A stretch of 33,424 nt of DNA from Candidatus Obscuribacterales bacterium (GTDB lineage Bacteria > Cyanobacteriota > Vampirovibrionia > Obscuribacterales > Obscuribacteraceae). Both the position numbers and the translations under genes were made by a program. Every line of letters begins with the position of its first letter. Position 1 is the stretch's first letter. The stretch is from NCBI GenBank assembly GCA_019746975.1, contig JAIERK010000256.1:1-33424 (forward strand), given 5' to 3'. Below the pieces are notes generated by a model. It did no database searches and had not been told where the DNA came from. It saw only the letters and a list, made by a program, of their open reading frames with translations. Of this stretch, positions 7,101 to 14,912 are shown one piece after another.

Positions 7101-9833
7101 CTAGGTCGATTGCAGAATCTCCAACTGGGCGTTGATACTTTCGATGTGTTTCATTACTTCGGCCAAGCTCGCCTCTTGCTCTTCAACCTTTTCCTTCGGT
7201 GCCCGCGCACGGAAATTTTCGTTGCTCAGCGTGTCATTGACGCGGTCTCGCTCTTTTTCTTTTGCAGTCAATCTCTGCATCAGTTTTTCTCTTGTCTTCG
7301 CTACGTCAATCAGTTTTTCCAGCGGAATAAACACCGTGGTATCGGACACTATAGCGAAAGCGGCTTTGCCTTGCGGCTTGTCGTCGCCTTTGCCGATAGT
7401 GACTAGACTTGCATTAGCCAGTCGTTTGACGGCTTCCAGATTGTCCGTCAAAAGCTCCTTTTCCTGGTCGTTGTTCATTGCGAGAAAAACGTCGGCTTCT
7501 GTTCGAGCAGGTACGTCAAAGGTCTGGCGAATGTTGCGGATTGAGCGAATCACTTTGATCAGGTACGACATTTTTTCGTTCGCCTTCTTGTCTTGGAAGC
7601 GATTATCTCCGCGCGGGTAGGGCGCGAACATTATCGAATCGATCTCCTTGAACGATGCCGATTTCGGAAGATATGACCATAGTTCTTCAGTGACGAATGG
7701 CATAATTGGGTGTAGCGCCCGCATCAGCCCTTCGAAGATTGTGTACAGAACGGTCCGAGTTTGACCGCCTTCGCCGTCTTTCGCCAACTGAATCTTGGCA
7801 ATTTCGAGATACCAGTCGCAAAAGTAATCCCAGATGAACTCATATAGATCTCGTGCAACATCGTCAAAATCGTAATTGTTAAAACTATTCTGAAGCTTGT
7901 CGAGCAGCGAATTATAGCGGTCCAGAATCCAACGATCAGCAAGTGTGAGTTGGTCCTGCTCCACACCGCGAGGTTGATAGCCTTCTAAATTGGCTAGGAC
8001 CAGTTTGCCTGCATTCCAGAGCTTGTTGACGAAGCGTTTGTATTCTTCCAGTTTTTCTTCACGAAAACGCACGTCTTGATCGCCTTTGACGCCCATTGAA
8101 GCGAACCAGAAGCGATTGGCGTCCGCCCCGTATTTTTCGATCATGTCGATAGGATCGATGGCATTGCCTTTCGACTTGGACATACGCTTGCCATCATGAG
8201 TTTGAATGACGGGGTGAATGAGCACATGTTTAAATGGAATGGTGCCAAGGAAGCGCAAGCTCATGAATATCATTCGCGCGACCCAGAGGTTGATAATCTC
8301 ACGCGCCGTCGAGAGCACCGTCGTGGGATAGAAGAACTTCATCTCCCTTGTTTGCTCCGGCCAACCTAGTGTGGCGAATGGCCACAAGGCAGAGCTGAAC
8401 CAGGTATCCAACACGTCCTCATCTTGCGACAATTCTTTGCTGGTGCATTTTTCACAAGCTTCGGGAACGGATTCGTAAGCGGCTTCGTGCTCGCAGCTTT
8501 TACAGGTCCAGACCGGGATGCGATGACCCCACCAGAGCTGGCGGCTGATGTTCCAGTCGCGAATGTTGCGCATCCAATCGAGATATGTGGCCGCGTATCT
8601 ATTAGGGATGAACTGAACTCTGTCCTCTTCGACTGCCTTCATGGCAGGCTCGGCGAGCTCCTTCATTTTGAGATACCACTGTTCGGAAAGGTACGGCTCT
8701 ATTACGGTAGCGCATCGTTCGCAGTGTCCTACGCCATGAGTGTAGTCCTTCTTCTCTTCCAGAAGTTCGGCTTCGACAAGCTCCTTCTCCACAGCCTCTC
8801 GAACTTTAAAACGATCCAATCCCTGAAATTGTTCAGGGACGAGTTCGTTGCGCATCAATTTACCGTGTTCATCGATCGCGACTGGGCTCTCGAGCTTGTG
8901 TCTCTGGCCTACTTCCCAGTCGTTCGCGTCGTGTGCGGGTGTAATCTTCAGTGCACCGGTGCCAAACTCGCGATCGACATATTGATCGGCAATGACTGGA
9001 ATCTCGCGTTGAGTGAGCGGAAGTTTAACCTTCTTTCCAACGAATTTTTTGTATCTATCATCTTCGGGATGGACAGCAACCGCTACGTCACCGAAAATCG
9101 ATTCCGGTCTGGTAGTAGCGATCGTAATGTGGCCGCTGCCATCGGTTAGTTTGTACTTTATGTGGTAGAGAAAACCTTTCGAGTCTTTATGTTCTACTTC
9201 CAGATCGGAGAGGCTGGTTAAGCAGCGGGGGCACCAGTTGGTGACTCGATGTCCACGATAAATCAGTCCATCATTGTAGAGAGTTACGAAGACACGATAA
9301 ATTGCATTTACGTATTCTTCGTCCATAGTGAACGCGACGCGATCCCATGTGAAGCTGACGCCCAGACGTTTGTACTGCGTCATTATCTGATCGCCGTACT
9401 GTTTGCGCCATTTCCAGACCTGTTCGATAAAAGCTTCACGACCCATGTCATGCCGTGAGAATGTTTTTTTCTTCTCGGCAGTCTTTTGCTTCTCGTCGTG
9501 CTCTTTGCGCAACTGACGTTCGACCACCATTTGCGTTGAAATGCCCGCGTGATCCGTGCCCGGCTGCCAGAGCACGTTGTAGCCCTGCATGCGCTTCAGT
9601 CTGATGAGGACATCCTGCAAGGTGCCGTTGAGGGCATGGCCCATGTGCAGGTTACCTGTGATATTAGGTGGCGGTAACGCAACAGAGAATCTCGGCTTGT
9701 CCGGGTCCATCTCGAGCTCGAATACGTAGCTGTCAAACCAGTACTTCGTCCACTTCGCCTCGATTTCCTTCGGCGCATATGGACCGCTTTTAAGCTCTTC
9801 CTGCATGTTTTTCTGGGTACTCGTTTGTGTCAT
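7101..9833 (-). CDS. valS: Valyl-tRNA synthetase
   Basis: ValRS charges tRNA-Val with valine in the cytoplasm. The 910-aa protein carries the class I signatures: PPPNITGNLHMGHAL (HIGH-type motif, residues 63-66) and GKRMSKSKGNAID near residue 550 (KMSKS). The editing (CP1) domain lies between them (TTRPESIFGDVAVAVHPED), the anticodon-binding helical domain follows (ADRWILDRYNSLLDKLQ), and a C-terminal coiled coil (TREKLMQRLTAKEKERDR) corresponds to the valyl-specific tRNA-binding arm. The open frame extends to 9947, but those 38 residues are not ValRS-like and ATG 9833 gives the expected start. The leader is short, with no room for a T-box. A -10-like TATACT and a palindrome lie just upstream. 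Confidence 0.97.
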   Translation of the reverse strand: MTQTSTQKNMQEELKSGPYAPKEIEAKWTKYWFDSYVFELEMDPDKPRFSVALPPPNITGNLHMGHALNGTLQDVLIRLKRMQGYNVLWQPGTDHAGISTQMVVERQLRKEHDEKQKTAEKKKTFSRHDMGREAFIEQVWKWRKQYGDQIMTQYKRLGVSFTWDRVAFTMDEEYVNAIYRVFVTLYNDGLIYRGHRVTNWCPRCLTSLSDLEVEHKDSKGFLYHIKYKLTDGSGHITIATTRPESIFGDVAVAVHPEDDRYKKFVGKKVKLPLTQREIPVIADQYVDREFGTGALKITPAHDANDWEVGQRHKLESPVAIDEHGKLMRNELVPEQFQGLDRFKVREAVEKELVEAELLEEKKDYTHGVGHCERCATVIEPYLSEQWYLKMKELAEPAMKAVEEDRVQFIPNRYAATYLDWMRNIRDWNISRQLWWGHRIPVWTCKSCEHEAAYESVPEACEKCTSKELSQDEDVLDTWFSSALWPFATLGWPEQTREMKFFYPTTVLSTAREIINLWVARMIFMSLRFLGTIPFKHVLIHPVIQTHDGKRMSKSKGNAIDPIDMIEKYGADANRFWFASMGVKGDQDVRFREEKLEEYKRFVNKLWNAGKLVLANLEGYQPRGVEQDQLTLADRWILDRYNSLLDKLQNSFNNYDFDDVARDLYEFIWDYFCDWYLEIAKIQLAKDGEGGQTRTVLYTIFEGLMRALHPIMPFVTEELWSYLPKSASFKEIDSIMFAPYPRGDNRFQDKKANEKMSYLIKVIRSIRNIRQTFDVPARTEADVFLAMNNDQEKELLTDNLEAVKRLANASLVTIGKGDDKPQGKAAFAIVSDTTVFIPLEKLIDVAKTREKLMQRLTAKEKERDRVNDTLSNENFRARAPKEKVEEQEASLAEVMKHIESINAQLEILQST

Positions 9834-9849
9834 GGCTCGTTTGATTTTC

Positions 9850-9888
9850 AGTATAAAAAGACAATTATTGCCTTTCTTATAGAAAGGC
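9850..9888 (-). promoter_or_regulatory. valS promoter region with palindrome
   Basis: On the minus strand TATACT (9855-9850) is a good -10 box about 17 bases before the valS ATG. The inverted repeat GCCTTTCT-TAT-AGAAAGGC (9870-9888) covers where a -35 box would be, and could be an operator or replace a -35 contact. The rest of 9889-10094 should hold the divergent efp promoter, which I cannot place with confidence. Confidence 0.4.
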
Positions 9889-10094
9889 TGGAAAGTGGAA
9901 TTATAGTCAGCTAGCGGTCTTTCGGCAACTTCGGCGCTTTCCTTCATCGCGAAATATCAAGTTGGTAAACATATAAAGGAGTAACGGTTCTATCTGATGT
10001 TAGAATCTGCCTCGTCTCACCGGAGTAGTTTATCTCTTGGCTACTCGTCCTGACATTCTCATATAGTCGGCACCTTTGACAGGAACTTGGTTAC

Positions 10095-10655
10095 ATGATT
10101 TCTTCGAACGATCTTAGACCTGGCGTAACAATTCAACACAACAACGGTGTGTGGGCCGTAGTAGATGCCATGCACGTTAAACCTGGTAAAGGCTCGGCCT
10201 TTGTCCGCACTAAATTGAAGAATGTAGAGTCGGGCAACGTTTTGGAAGTGACTTTCAGAGCCGGTGAAAAGATGCCGTCTGCAATCATTGAAAAGGATGA
10301 CATGCAGTATCTGTTCAAGTCCGGCGAGAATTTCACCTTGATGAATACTGCCACCTACGAGCAAATTGAGCTTGAAAGCGTAGCAATTGGAGATCAGGCG
10401 GAGTTTCTCAAAGAAGGTTTGGAAGGCATTACGGTGCTTCGTTTCGATGGTCGAGTTATAGGCGTTGAGCTTCCTAACTCGGTAGAACTCGAGATTACCG
10501 AGTGCGCTCCTGATGAGCGTGGTGATACCAGCTCTGGTGGCGGTAAGCCAGCTACGTTGGAAACCGGCGCTGTCATATCAGTTCCGTTCCACGTCAAAAT
10601 CGGTGACAGGGTTAAGGTGGACACCCGCACTCGCAAGTACGTTACAAGAGTCTGA
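10095..10655 (+). CDS. efp: Elongation factor P
   Basis: EF-P binds ribosomes stalled on polyproline stretches and promotes peptide-bond formation. The 186-aa product has the normal length and three beta-barrel domains: an N-terminal KOW-like domain with HVKPGKGSAFVRTKLKN, in which the loop Lys is the usual modification site, the OB domain, and a C-terminal domain ending GDRVKVDTRTRKYVTRV. The start ATG 10095 has AGGA about ten bases upstream. It is followed after eight bases by accB, an arrangement seen in many bacteria, so efp-accB-accC is likely one transcript. The gene runs divergently from valS. Confidence 0.97.
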   Translation: MISSNDLRPGVTIQHNNGVWAVVDAMHVKPGKGSAFVRTKLKNVESGNVLEVTFRAGEKMPSAIIEKDDMQYLFKSGENFTLMNTATYEQIELESVAIGDQAEFLKEGLEGITVLRFDGRVIGVELPNSVELEITECAPDERGDTSSGGGKPATLETGAVISVPFHVKIGDRVKVDTRTRKYVTRV

Positions 10656-10663
10656 GGTCTGAC

Positions 10664-11170
10664 GTGAAAATCGATCTGGATCAAATCCGTGAGCTACTTT
10701 CGGTAGTTAGTTCTACCGACGTAACCGAGTTGACTATCGAGTTCGGCGATCAACGCATCACCGTCAAGAAGTCGCCTCCAGTAGTTGCAGGCTCCGAGGT
10801 CAAACCCATAGTGGTGAAGACTGACAGTGTTGTCCCGACAGCGCTTCCCAAGTTGGCGTCGCCTCCAAGCGAAATGGCTAAGACGGAACAGCCGGCTGCT
10901 CCTCAGTTGGAGGAAAGCAGAAACGGTTACATCGAGATAACGTCGCCGATGGTCGGCACCTTCTATCGTTCGCCTTCGCCGGATGCCGCAGCCTTTGTGC
11001 AAGTCGGCGACCGCGTCGCTGTCGGACAGACAGTTTGCATTATCGAAGCCATGAAGTTGATGAACGATATGCCAGCCGAAGTGGCAGGAAAGGTCGTCAA
11101 GATCATGGTAGACAACGGCACCACAGTTGAATATGGCCAACCGTTATTTCTCGTCGACCCGCAGGGCTAG
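10664..11170 (+). CDS. accB: Acetyl-CoA carboxylase biotin carboxyl carrier protein
   Basis: BCCP carries biotin between the biotin carboxylase and carboxyltransferase parts of acetyl-CoA carboxylase, making malonyl-CoA for fatty acids. The 168-aa protein has a helical N-terminus (LDQIRELLSVVSSTDVTELTIEF), a Pro/Ala-rich flexible linker (~60-85) and a C-terminal biotinyl domain with EAMKLMND, where the Lys is biotinylated. The start is GTG 10664; the efp stop TGA is part of its Shine-Dalgarno (TGAGGT), indicating translational coupling. accC follows after about 60 bases. Confidence 0.96.
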   Translation: MKIDLDQIRELLSVVSSTDVTELTIEFGDQRITVKKSPPVVAGSEVKPIVVKTDSVVPTALPKLASPPSEMAKTEQPAAPQLEESRNGYIEITSPMVGTFYRSPSPDAAAFVQVGDRVAVGQTVCIIEAMKLMNDMPAEVAGKVVKIMVDNGTTVEYGQPLFLVDPQG

Positions 11171-11231
11171 TTCCTTTCGATGAGTTTGACGATCGTTGAC
11201 CGGCGAAGATAGGTGTGAAAAACGAGAGTCT

Positions 11232-12584
11232 ATGATCGAAAAGGTTTTAATTGCGAATCGTGGTGAGATTGCCCTCCGGGTAATCCGAGCTTGCCGAGAG
11301 CTCGGTATCAGAACAGTGGCGGTTTACTCACAGGCCGACGCCGAGTCGCTGCACGTGAAGCTCGCAGACGAGAGCTTTTGTATCGGTCCGCCGCCATTAC
11401 AACGCAGTTATCTTCACATCCCGGCGTTGATTAGCACTGCCGTCGTTACAGGTGCGGATGCGGTTCATCCCGGTTACGGTTTTCTCTCTGAGAATGCCAA
11501 CTTCGCAGAAATCTGCGCTGACCATCGGATCAAGTTCATTGGCCCGAGCGTTCATGCGATGACATCGATGGGCGACAAATCTTCCGCCAGAGATACGATG
11601 AAGAAAGCCGGCGTCCCTTGTGTTCCAGGCAGCGATGGTCTGCTCGAAAACGAGGCGGACGCATTCAAGCTTGCAGACGAAATCGGTTTTCCCGTAATAA
11701 TAAAAGCGACGGCTGGAGGCGGTGGGCGAGGTATGCGCATAGCCACCAACACGGGACAGCTAGCCAGCGCCATTACGATGGCGCGGAGTGAGGCGCAGGC
11801 TGCCTTCGGCGACGGTGGAGTGTATATCGAAAAATATTTGAAACCGATTCGTCACGTCGAAATTCAGGTTCTGGCAGACAGCTACGGCAACTGTGTTCAC
11901 TTGGGCGAACGTGATTGCTCTGTTCAGCGCCGACATCAGAAGCTTATTGAAGAGTCCCCGAGTCCAGCTTTGACACCAGAGCTTCGCAGCAAGATGGGCA
12001 AAGCCGCAGTGCTCGCTGCGCAGGAAATTAACTATGAAGGCGCCGGAACAGTTGAGTTCATACTTGCCGGCGAAAAATTCTACTTCATGGAAATGAATAC
12101 TCGAATTCAAGTGGAGCATCCGGTTACAGAGATGATTACTGGAATCGACCTGATTAAAGAACAGCTTCGAATCGCTTCCGGTGAGCGCTTGTCGTTCAAG
12201 CAAGAAGATATTACCTTCACGGGACACTCGATCGAGTGTCGTATCAATGCTGAAGATTCAGAGCGCAACTTTCTGCCGTCGCCTGGTCGAATCGATGCCT
12301 ATATCGCACCAGGTGGTCCGGGTGTCCGCGTTGATAGCCATTGCTATCCTGGTTATTCAATTCCTCCGTTCTATGATTCCTTGCTCAGCAAGCTCGTAGT
12401 ATGGGGGACCGACCGTAACGAGGCGATCAGAAGAATGCTTCGTGCTCTCGACGAATATGCGATAACTGGTGTCAAAACCACAATACCGTTTCATCAAAAA
12501 GTGCTTGCCCACTCGGTATTTCAGGCAGGAGATGTCAGCACAGACTTTATTGAAAAATACATGACTCCAAACAAAGTCAAATAG
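11232..12584 (+). CDS. accC: Acetyl-CoA carboxylase, biotin carboxylase subunit
   Basis: AccC uses ATP and bicarbonate to carboxylate the biotin on AccB. The 450-aa length is standard. The N-terminal domain starts MIEKVLIANRGEIALRVIRA; the ATP-grasp has the glycine-rich loop KATAGGGGRGMRIA, then HVEIQVLAD, the metal-binding EMNTRIQVEHPVTE, and the C-terminal domain with GHSIECRINAED. ATG 11232 places the conserved IANRGEIA at the usual distance from the N-terminus; an upstream in-frame start at 11196 would add 12 atypical residues. It ends the efp-accB-accC operon; no strong terminator is visible before the tRNA promoter. Confidence 0.97.
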   Translation: MIEKVLIANRGEIALRVIRACRELGIRTVAVYSQADAESLHVKLADESFCIGPPPLQRSYLHIPALISTAVVTGADAVHPGYGFLSENANFAEICADHRIKFIGPSVHAMTSMGDKSSARDTMKKAGVPCVPGSDGLLENEADAFKLADEIGFPVIIKATAGGGGRGMRIATNTGQLASAITMARSEAQAAFGDGGVYIEKYLKPIRHVEIQVLADSYGNCVHLGERDCSVQRRHQKLIEESPSPALTPELRSKMGKAAVLAAQEINYEGAGTVEFILAGEKFYFMEMNTRIQVEHPVTEMITGIDLIKEQLRIASGERLSFKQEDITFTGHSIECRINAEDSERNFLPSPGRIDAYIAPGGPGVRVDSHCYPGYSIPPFYDSLLSKLVVWGTDRNEAIRRMLRALDEYAITGVKTTIPFHQKVLAHSVFQAGDVSTDFIEKYMTPNKVK

Positions 12585-12586
12585 CC

Positions 12587-12615
12587 TTTACCTGACCGAG
12601 AAGACCTGTTATAAA
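12587..12615 (+). promoter_or_regulatory. Promoter of the CAU tRNA gene
   Basis: TTTACC (12587-12592) and TATAAA (12610-12615) are separated by 17 bases, a standard housekeeping-sigma layout. The start point would be near 12622, giving a leader of about 30 bases before the tRNA. Confidence 0.55.
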
Positions 12616-12650
12616 GGAAAATGTTGTGCGGATCTTCCACGGGTCCGTAT

Positions 12651-12722
12651 GGCTCCGTAGCTCAATGGTGGAGCGAGCGACTCATAATCGCCAGGTTACA
12701 GGTTCGAATCCTGTCGGAGCCA
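12651..12722 (+). tRNA. tRNA with CAU anticodon (elongator Met, or Ile2)
   Basis: The acceptor arms GGCTCCG and CGGAGCC pair perfectly with discriminator A. The D arm GCTC/GAGC, anticodon loop CTCATAA (anticodon CAT), and T arm ACAGG-TTCGAAT-CCTGT are all present. No CCA is encoded. CAU tRNAs read Met, or Ile when lysidine-modified. The acceptor is closer to elongator tRNA-Met of E. coli, while the anticodon stem (GCGA/TCGC) resembles tRNA-Ile2, so identity is left open. An initiator is unlikely because position 1 pairs with position 72. Confidence 0.93.
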
Positions 12723-13147
12723 TCTTTTCAAGCGATTCCTCGAGCGACTGGCAGATTTATTTCGAAAACTCATTACGAGCGGGCGAGATTAGCACCGAAG
12801 AGATCGCCGCCGAACTCACGCGATGGCAGCACTTGCTTGAAATGAATCTACAACCTGTACGACCGGACTCACCATGGAGGGAGACACTCAAGAAGGTTGG
12901 AATACAACATGACAGCCCAGCTGACGAACGCTCCTTCTTCTGTTCCGCAAGTCGCGCAGAAACATTGAATCACTACGCGATAGCCCAGGACATTGCCGGC
13001 GCCAGTTTGCGACTGATGCAGGCCGCATCAGAGATTGGTAGCACATCTGGTATCAATGGATTGCGGGAGAAACTTAAGGTTACAGCACAAGGAGTACCAG
13101 CTCGGGGCGATTTAAAAGTTCAATGTTGTCGGGTTTGCTTTTTCTGA
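12723..13147 (+). pseudogene. Probable gene remnant abutting the tRNA 3' end
   Basis: An open frame that runs through the tRNA continues to 13147. From just after the tRNA it reads like protein-coding sequence (IYFENSLRAGEISTEEIAAEL, later NHYAIAQDIAGASLRLMQAA), but there is no credible start next to the tRNA. A second frame supplies ATG 12909 with MTAQLTNAPSSVPQVAQKH before a stop, close to where the first frame becomes most protein-like, hinting at a frameshift. The last ~70 bases run antisense into the next gene, so the original 3' end is probably lost. I read it as a degraded gene, possibly left by recombination or insertion at the tRNA. An alternative is a short intact gene starting at ATG 12842. 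Confidence 0.35.
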
Positions 13148-13532
13148 GTTCGAGAAAGAGCTCGAATACTAGAGTCCTTGCAACCTCTGCCGGCTGCGAG
13201 TAGCCGACTAGCTGCAAGTCCTGCATTGTCGATACCAGGTCTTGTGCGATCTTGTTTTCAATCACTTCGGCAGATGTAGTGGCGATGGATTCTATCAACT
13301 CTTGAAACGCGCTTACTGGAATGCTTCTTGCTAGGTTAGGTAAGTCCGACAACAGCGCTTCGAGAGTTCCCCGCACGAAACTTCGCATAACAATGAACGT
13401 TGTCGGTTCTGACGATGTGCTTGTCGCGAGTTTGCAGTTCGGGCACACTCGTGTGTCGAGTCGCATGCCGGCGCTGCAAAATCGGCACCAGGCAACGCGC
13501 CATTCGGCCTGGTCGCTTGAATTGAATGACAT
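13080..13532 (-). CDS. Zinc-ribbon protein of unknown function
   Basis: The 150-aa protein starts at ATG 13532 (MSFNSSDQAEWRVAWC). Two CxxC pairs (CRFC and CPNC, about residues 16-34) form a rubredoxin-like zinc ribbon. A helical domain with hydrophobic heptads follows (SFVRGTLEALLSDL, VIENKIAQDLVSTM, VARTLVFELFLELRK). An in-frame extension to 13595 gives 21 further residues without a clear ribosome site. No family is recognised; zinc ribbons of this kind often mediate protein or nucleic-acid binding. It converges on the remnant beside the tRNA. Confidence 0.55.
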   Translation of the reverse strand: MSFNSSDQAEWRVAWCRFCSAGMRLDTRVCPNCKLATSTSSEPTTFIVMRSFVRGTLEALLSDLPNLARSIPVSAFQELIESIATTSAEVIENKIAQDLVSTMQDLQLVGYSQPAEVARTLVFELFLELRKSKPDNIELLNRPELVLLVL

Positions 13533-13682
13533 TGTTAGATCCGTGTCTGTCTTAAAGGCTGACTTAAGTATTTTGTTTTTGTCGATAGCCACCAATATAA
13601 TCGTTCACCTTGACATTCCCCTTTTTGCTTAAGCATGTTTTCAGGGACGCATTATGAATTTAGAGAGCGTAATTACTGCCGT

Positions 13683-13773
13683 GCGTTAAGCGATGTCGGC
13701 TGACAGGCCCAACAACGCGATAAACCGTGTCCAGTGTTGCTTTTGTGCACTGACCGGTCTTCGGGAGCTATCA
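13683..13773 (+). repeat. Structured repeat element, copy 1
   Basis: It begins with the interspersed palindrome (GCGTTAAGCGATGTCGGC and following). Next comes a hairpin ACGCG-ATAAAC-CGTGT (13715-13730) and then CAGTG...CACTG (13732-13752). The same order with changed stems recurs 148 bases downstream. No reading frame spans both copies, so an RNA or DNA structural role is more likely than coding. The surrounding 13533-14107 holds no other gene I can support. Confidence 0.6.
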
Positions 13774-13830
13774 TCTCGCAATGGTAGATAGGTCAATCGC
13801 TGTCGAACGGTCGGCCCTGTTTTCGTTTAT

Positions 13831-13917
13831 GCGTTAAGCGATATCGGCTGACGTTCCACGAGCTGCATAAACCAGCTCCAGTGCTCGTTCTTGGTACTGC
13901 TCGGACTTTGAGAATCT
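13831..13917 (+). repeat. Structured repeat element, copy 2
   Basis: It starts with the palindrome GCGTTAAGCGATATCGGC, followed by hairpin GAGCTG-CATAAAC-CAGCTC (13860-13878) and a weaker CAGTG...TACTG (13879-13899). The loop ATAAAC and the TCCAGTG box are shared with copy 1, while the stem bases differ yet still pair. Confidence 0.6.
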
Positions 13918-14107
13918 AAAAGGTTTACAAAAGTTGCGCACTTGGTTTTGGATCGCACCTTCAAAACAGTGATTCCGTGGGCTTTTTGACGTCAATGTTG
14001 GCTTTCTGGTTTTAAACCGGCCTTAACCATGGCTCAAGCAAAATGAAGCTATAAAAAGGGAAGAAAAGAGATAAAGAAGAACCTCGAATAGGGACGGGAA
14101 AAGGCAT

Positions 14108-14224
14108 ATGACAGGCTATTTAGAAGGATTAGTGATAGTGATACTGGCGACAGCTCTCACTATTTGGATTAACGACACATTCGATATCGGCGGCGACTAC
14201 GTCGAAATGACGCCCGAAGCCTAG
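14108..14224 (+). CDS. 38-aa single-pass membrane protein
   Basis: ATG 14108 opens a 38-codon frame reading MTGYLEGLVIVILATALTIW followed by an acidic tail (NDTFDIGGDYVEMTPEA). A GGGAAAAGG sequence lies just upstream. The product has one hydrophobic helix (residues 5-20) and would place an acidic C-terminus on one side of the membrane. Such miniproteins often modulate a larger membrane complex; no partner is evident. It follows the two structured repeats and a purine-rich leader (14041-14100), which may carry its promoter. Confidence 0.5.
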   Translation: MTGYLEGLVIVILATALTIWINDTFDIGGDYVEMTPEA

Positions 14225-14282
14225 TCGGTTCGAGTTTGTTATAGTCAACAGAAATCTTGGGGGACACCTTAAGCGGTGATGG

Positions 14283-14687
14283 CTATTTGCCTGGGGACTG
14301 CAAGAGAGTGTCCTTAATTGTCTCTCGGAGGGCGAAATTGCTGTTTTCCAGCTCTTCAGTCAAGGCCTTCGCCTTATCCTGACATTGGGAGATTTTCACG
14401 GCTACGACTTCGAGATAGCGATCATCTGGGCGCCCACGAGACTTTGCATAGCTTTTGTCGACTTCTCGAACTTGAAAGAGAGCCTTTCTCAGGTTTGTTT
14501 CGACTTCTCTTGAATAACGGGCTGATTCAAGCAGGTAAAAACCGGTACTGCCCTTTCCTACTCTCAGATTAAGAACCATCTTTTCGGCCCGATCGTTTTT
14601 GTCGGCACCTGCGTGACTGGCCACCGGCGCCAATAGGCAGATTCCAAGTGCGATTATCAGATTTCTGTTGAATGATTTACTGCGCAT
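14283..14687 (-). CDS. Small secreted helical protein
   Basis: The 134-aa product from ATG 14687 starts MRSKSFNRNLIIALGICLLA and has a typical Sec signal peptide with cleavage near SHAGA. The mature part is charged and helical (ESARYSREVETNLRKALFQV, KAKALTEELENSNFALRETI), suggesting a coiled coil. GGAA lies eight bases before the start. The longer frame to 14729 adds 14 residues ahead of the signal peptide and is less likely. No family recognised. Confidence 0.6.
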   Translation of the reverse strand: MRSKSFNRNLIIALGICLLAPVASHAGADKNDRAEKMVLNLRVGKGSTGFYLLESARYSREVETNLRKALFQVREVDKSYAKSRGRPDDRYLEVVAVKISQCQDKAKALTEELENSNFALRETIKDTLLQSPGK

Positions 14688-14912
14688 ACCGCTATTCCAA
14701 GTTTTCTTTACCGTCGTTGGTTCCGCCACCGCTGTGTTTGTATGGGGTGGAGAAGGATTCGAATGAACGGGATGTCGTCCCGTTATTGAGCCTACTGTTC
14801 AGGATTCAAAACAAATGCTATCAACTTGGCCGATACATGGTGCATGAACAATTTGCAAGGATTGGCGGGTTAGAAGCATAATTGTAATCTTCAAGAATCC
14901 GGGAACTTACAT

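Noticed and set aside
8424..9149. 241-aa plus-strand frame
   Set aside because: It is antisense to the highly conserved valS coding sequence.
9834..9960. T-box riboswitch before valS
   Set aside because: The leader between the -10 box and the start is under 20 bases, with no T-box sequence.
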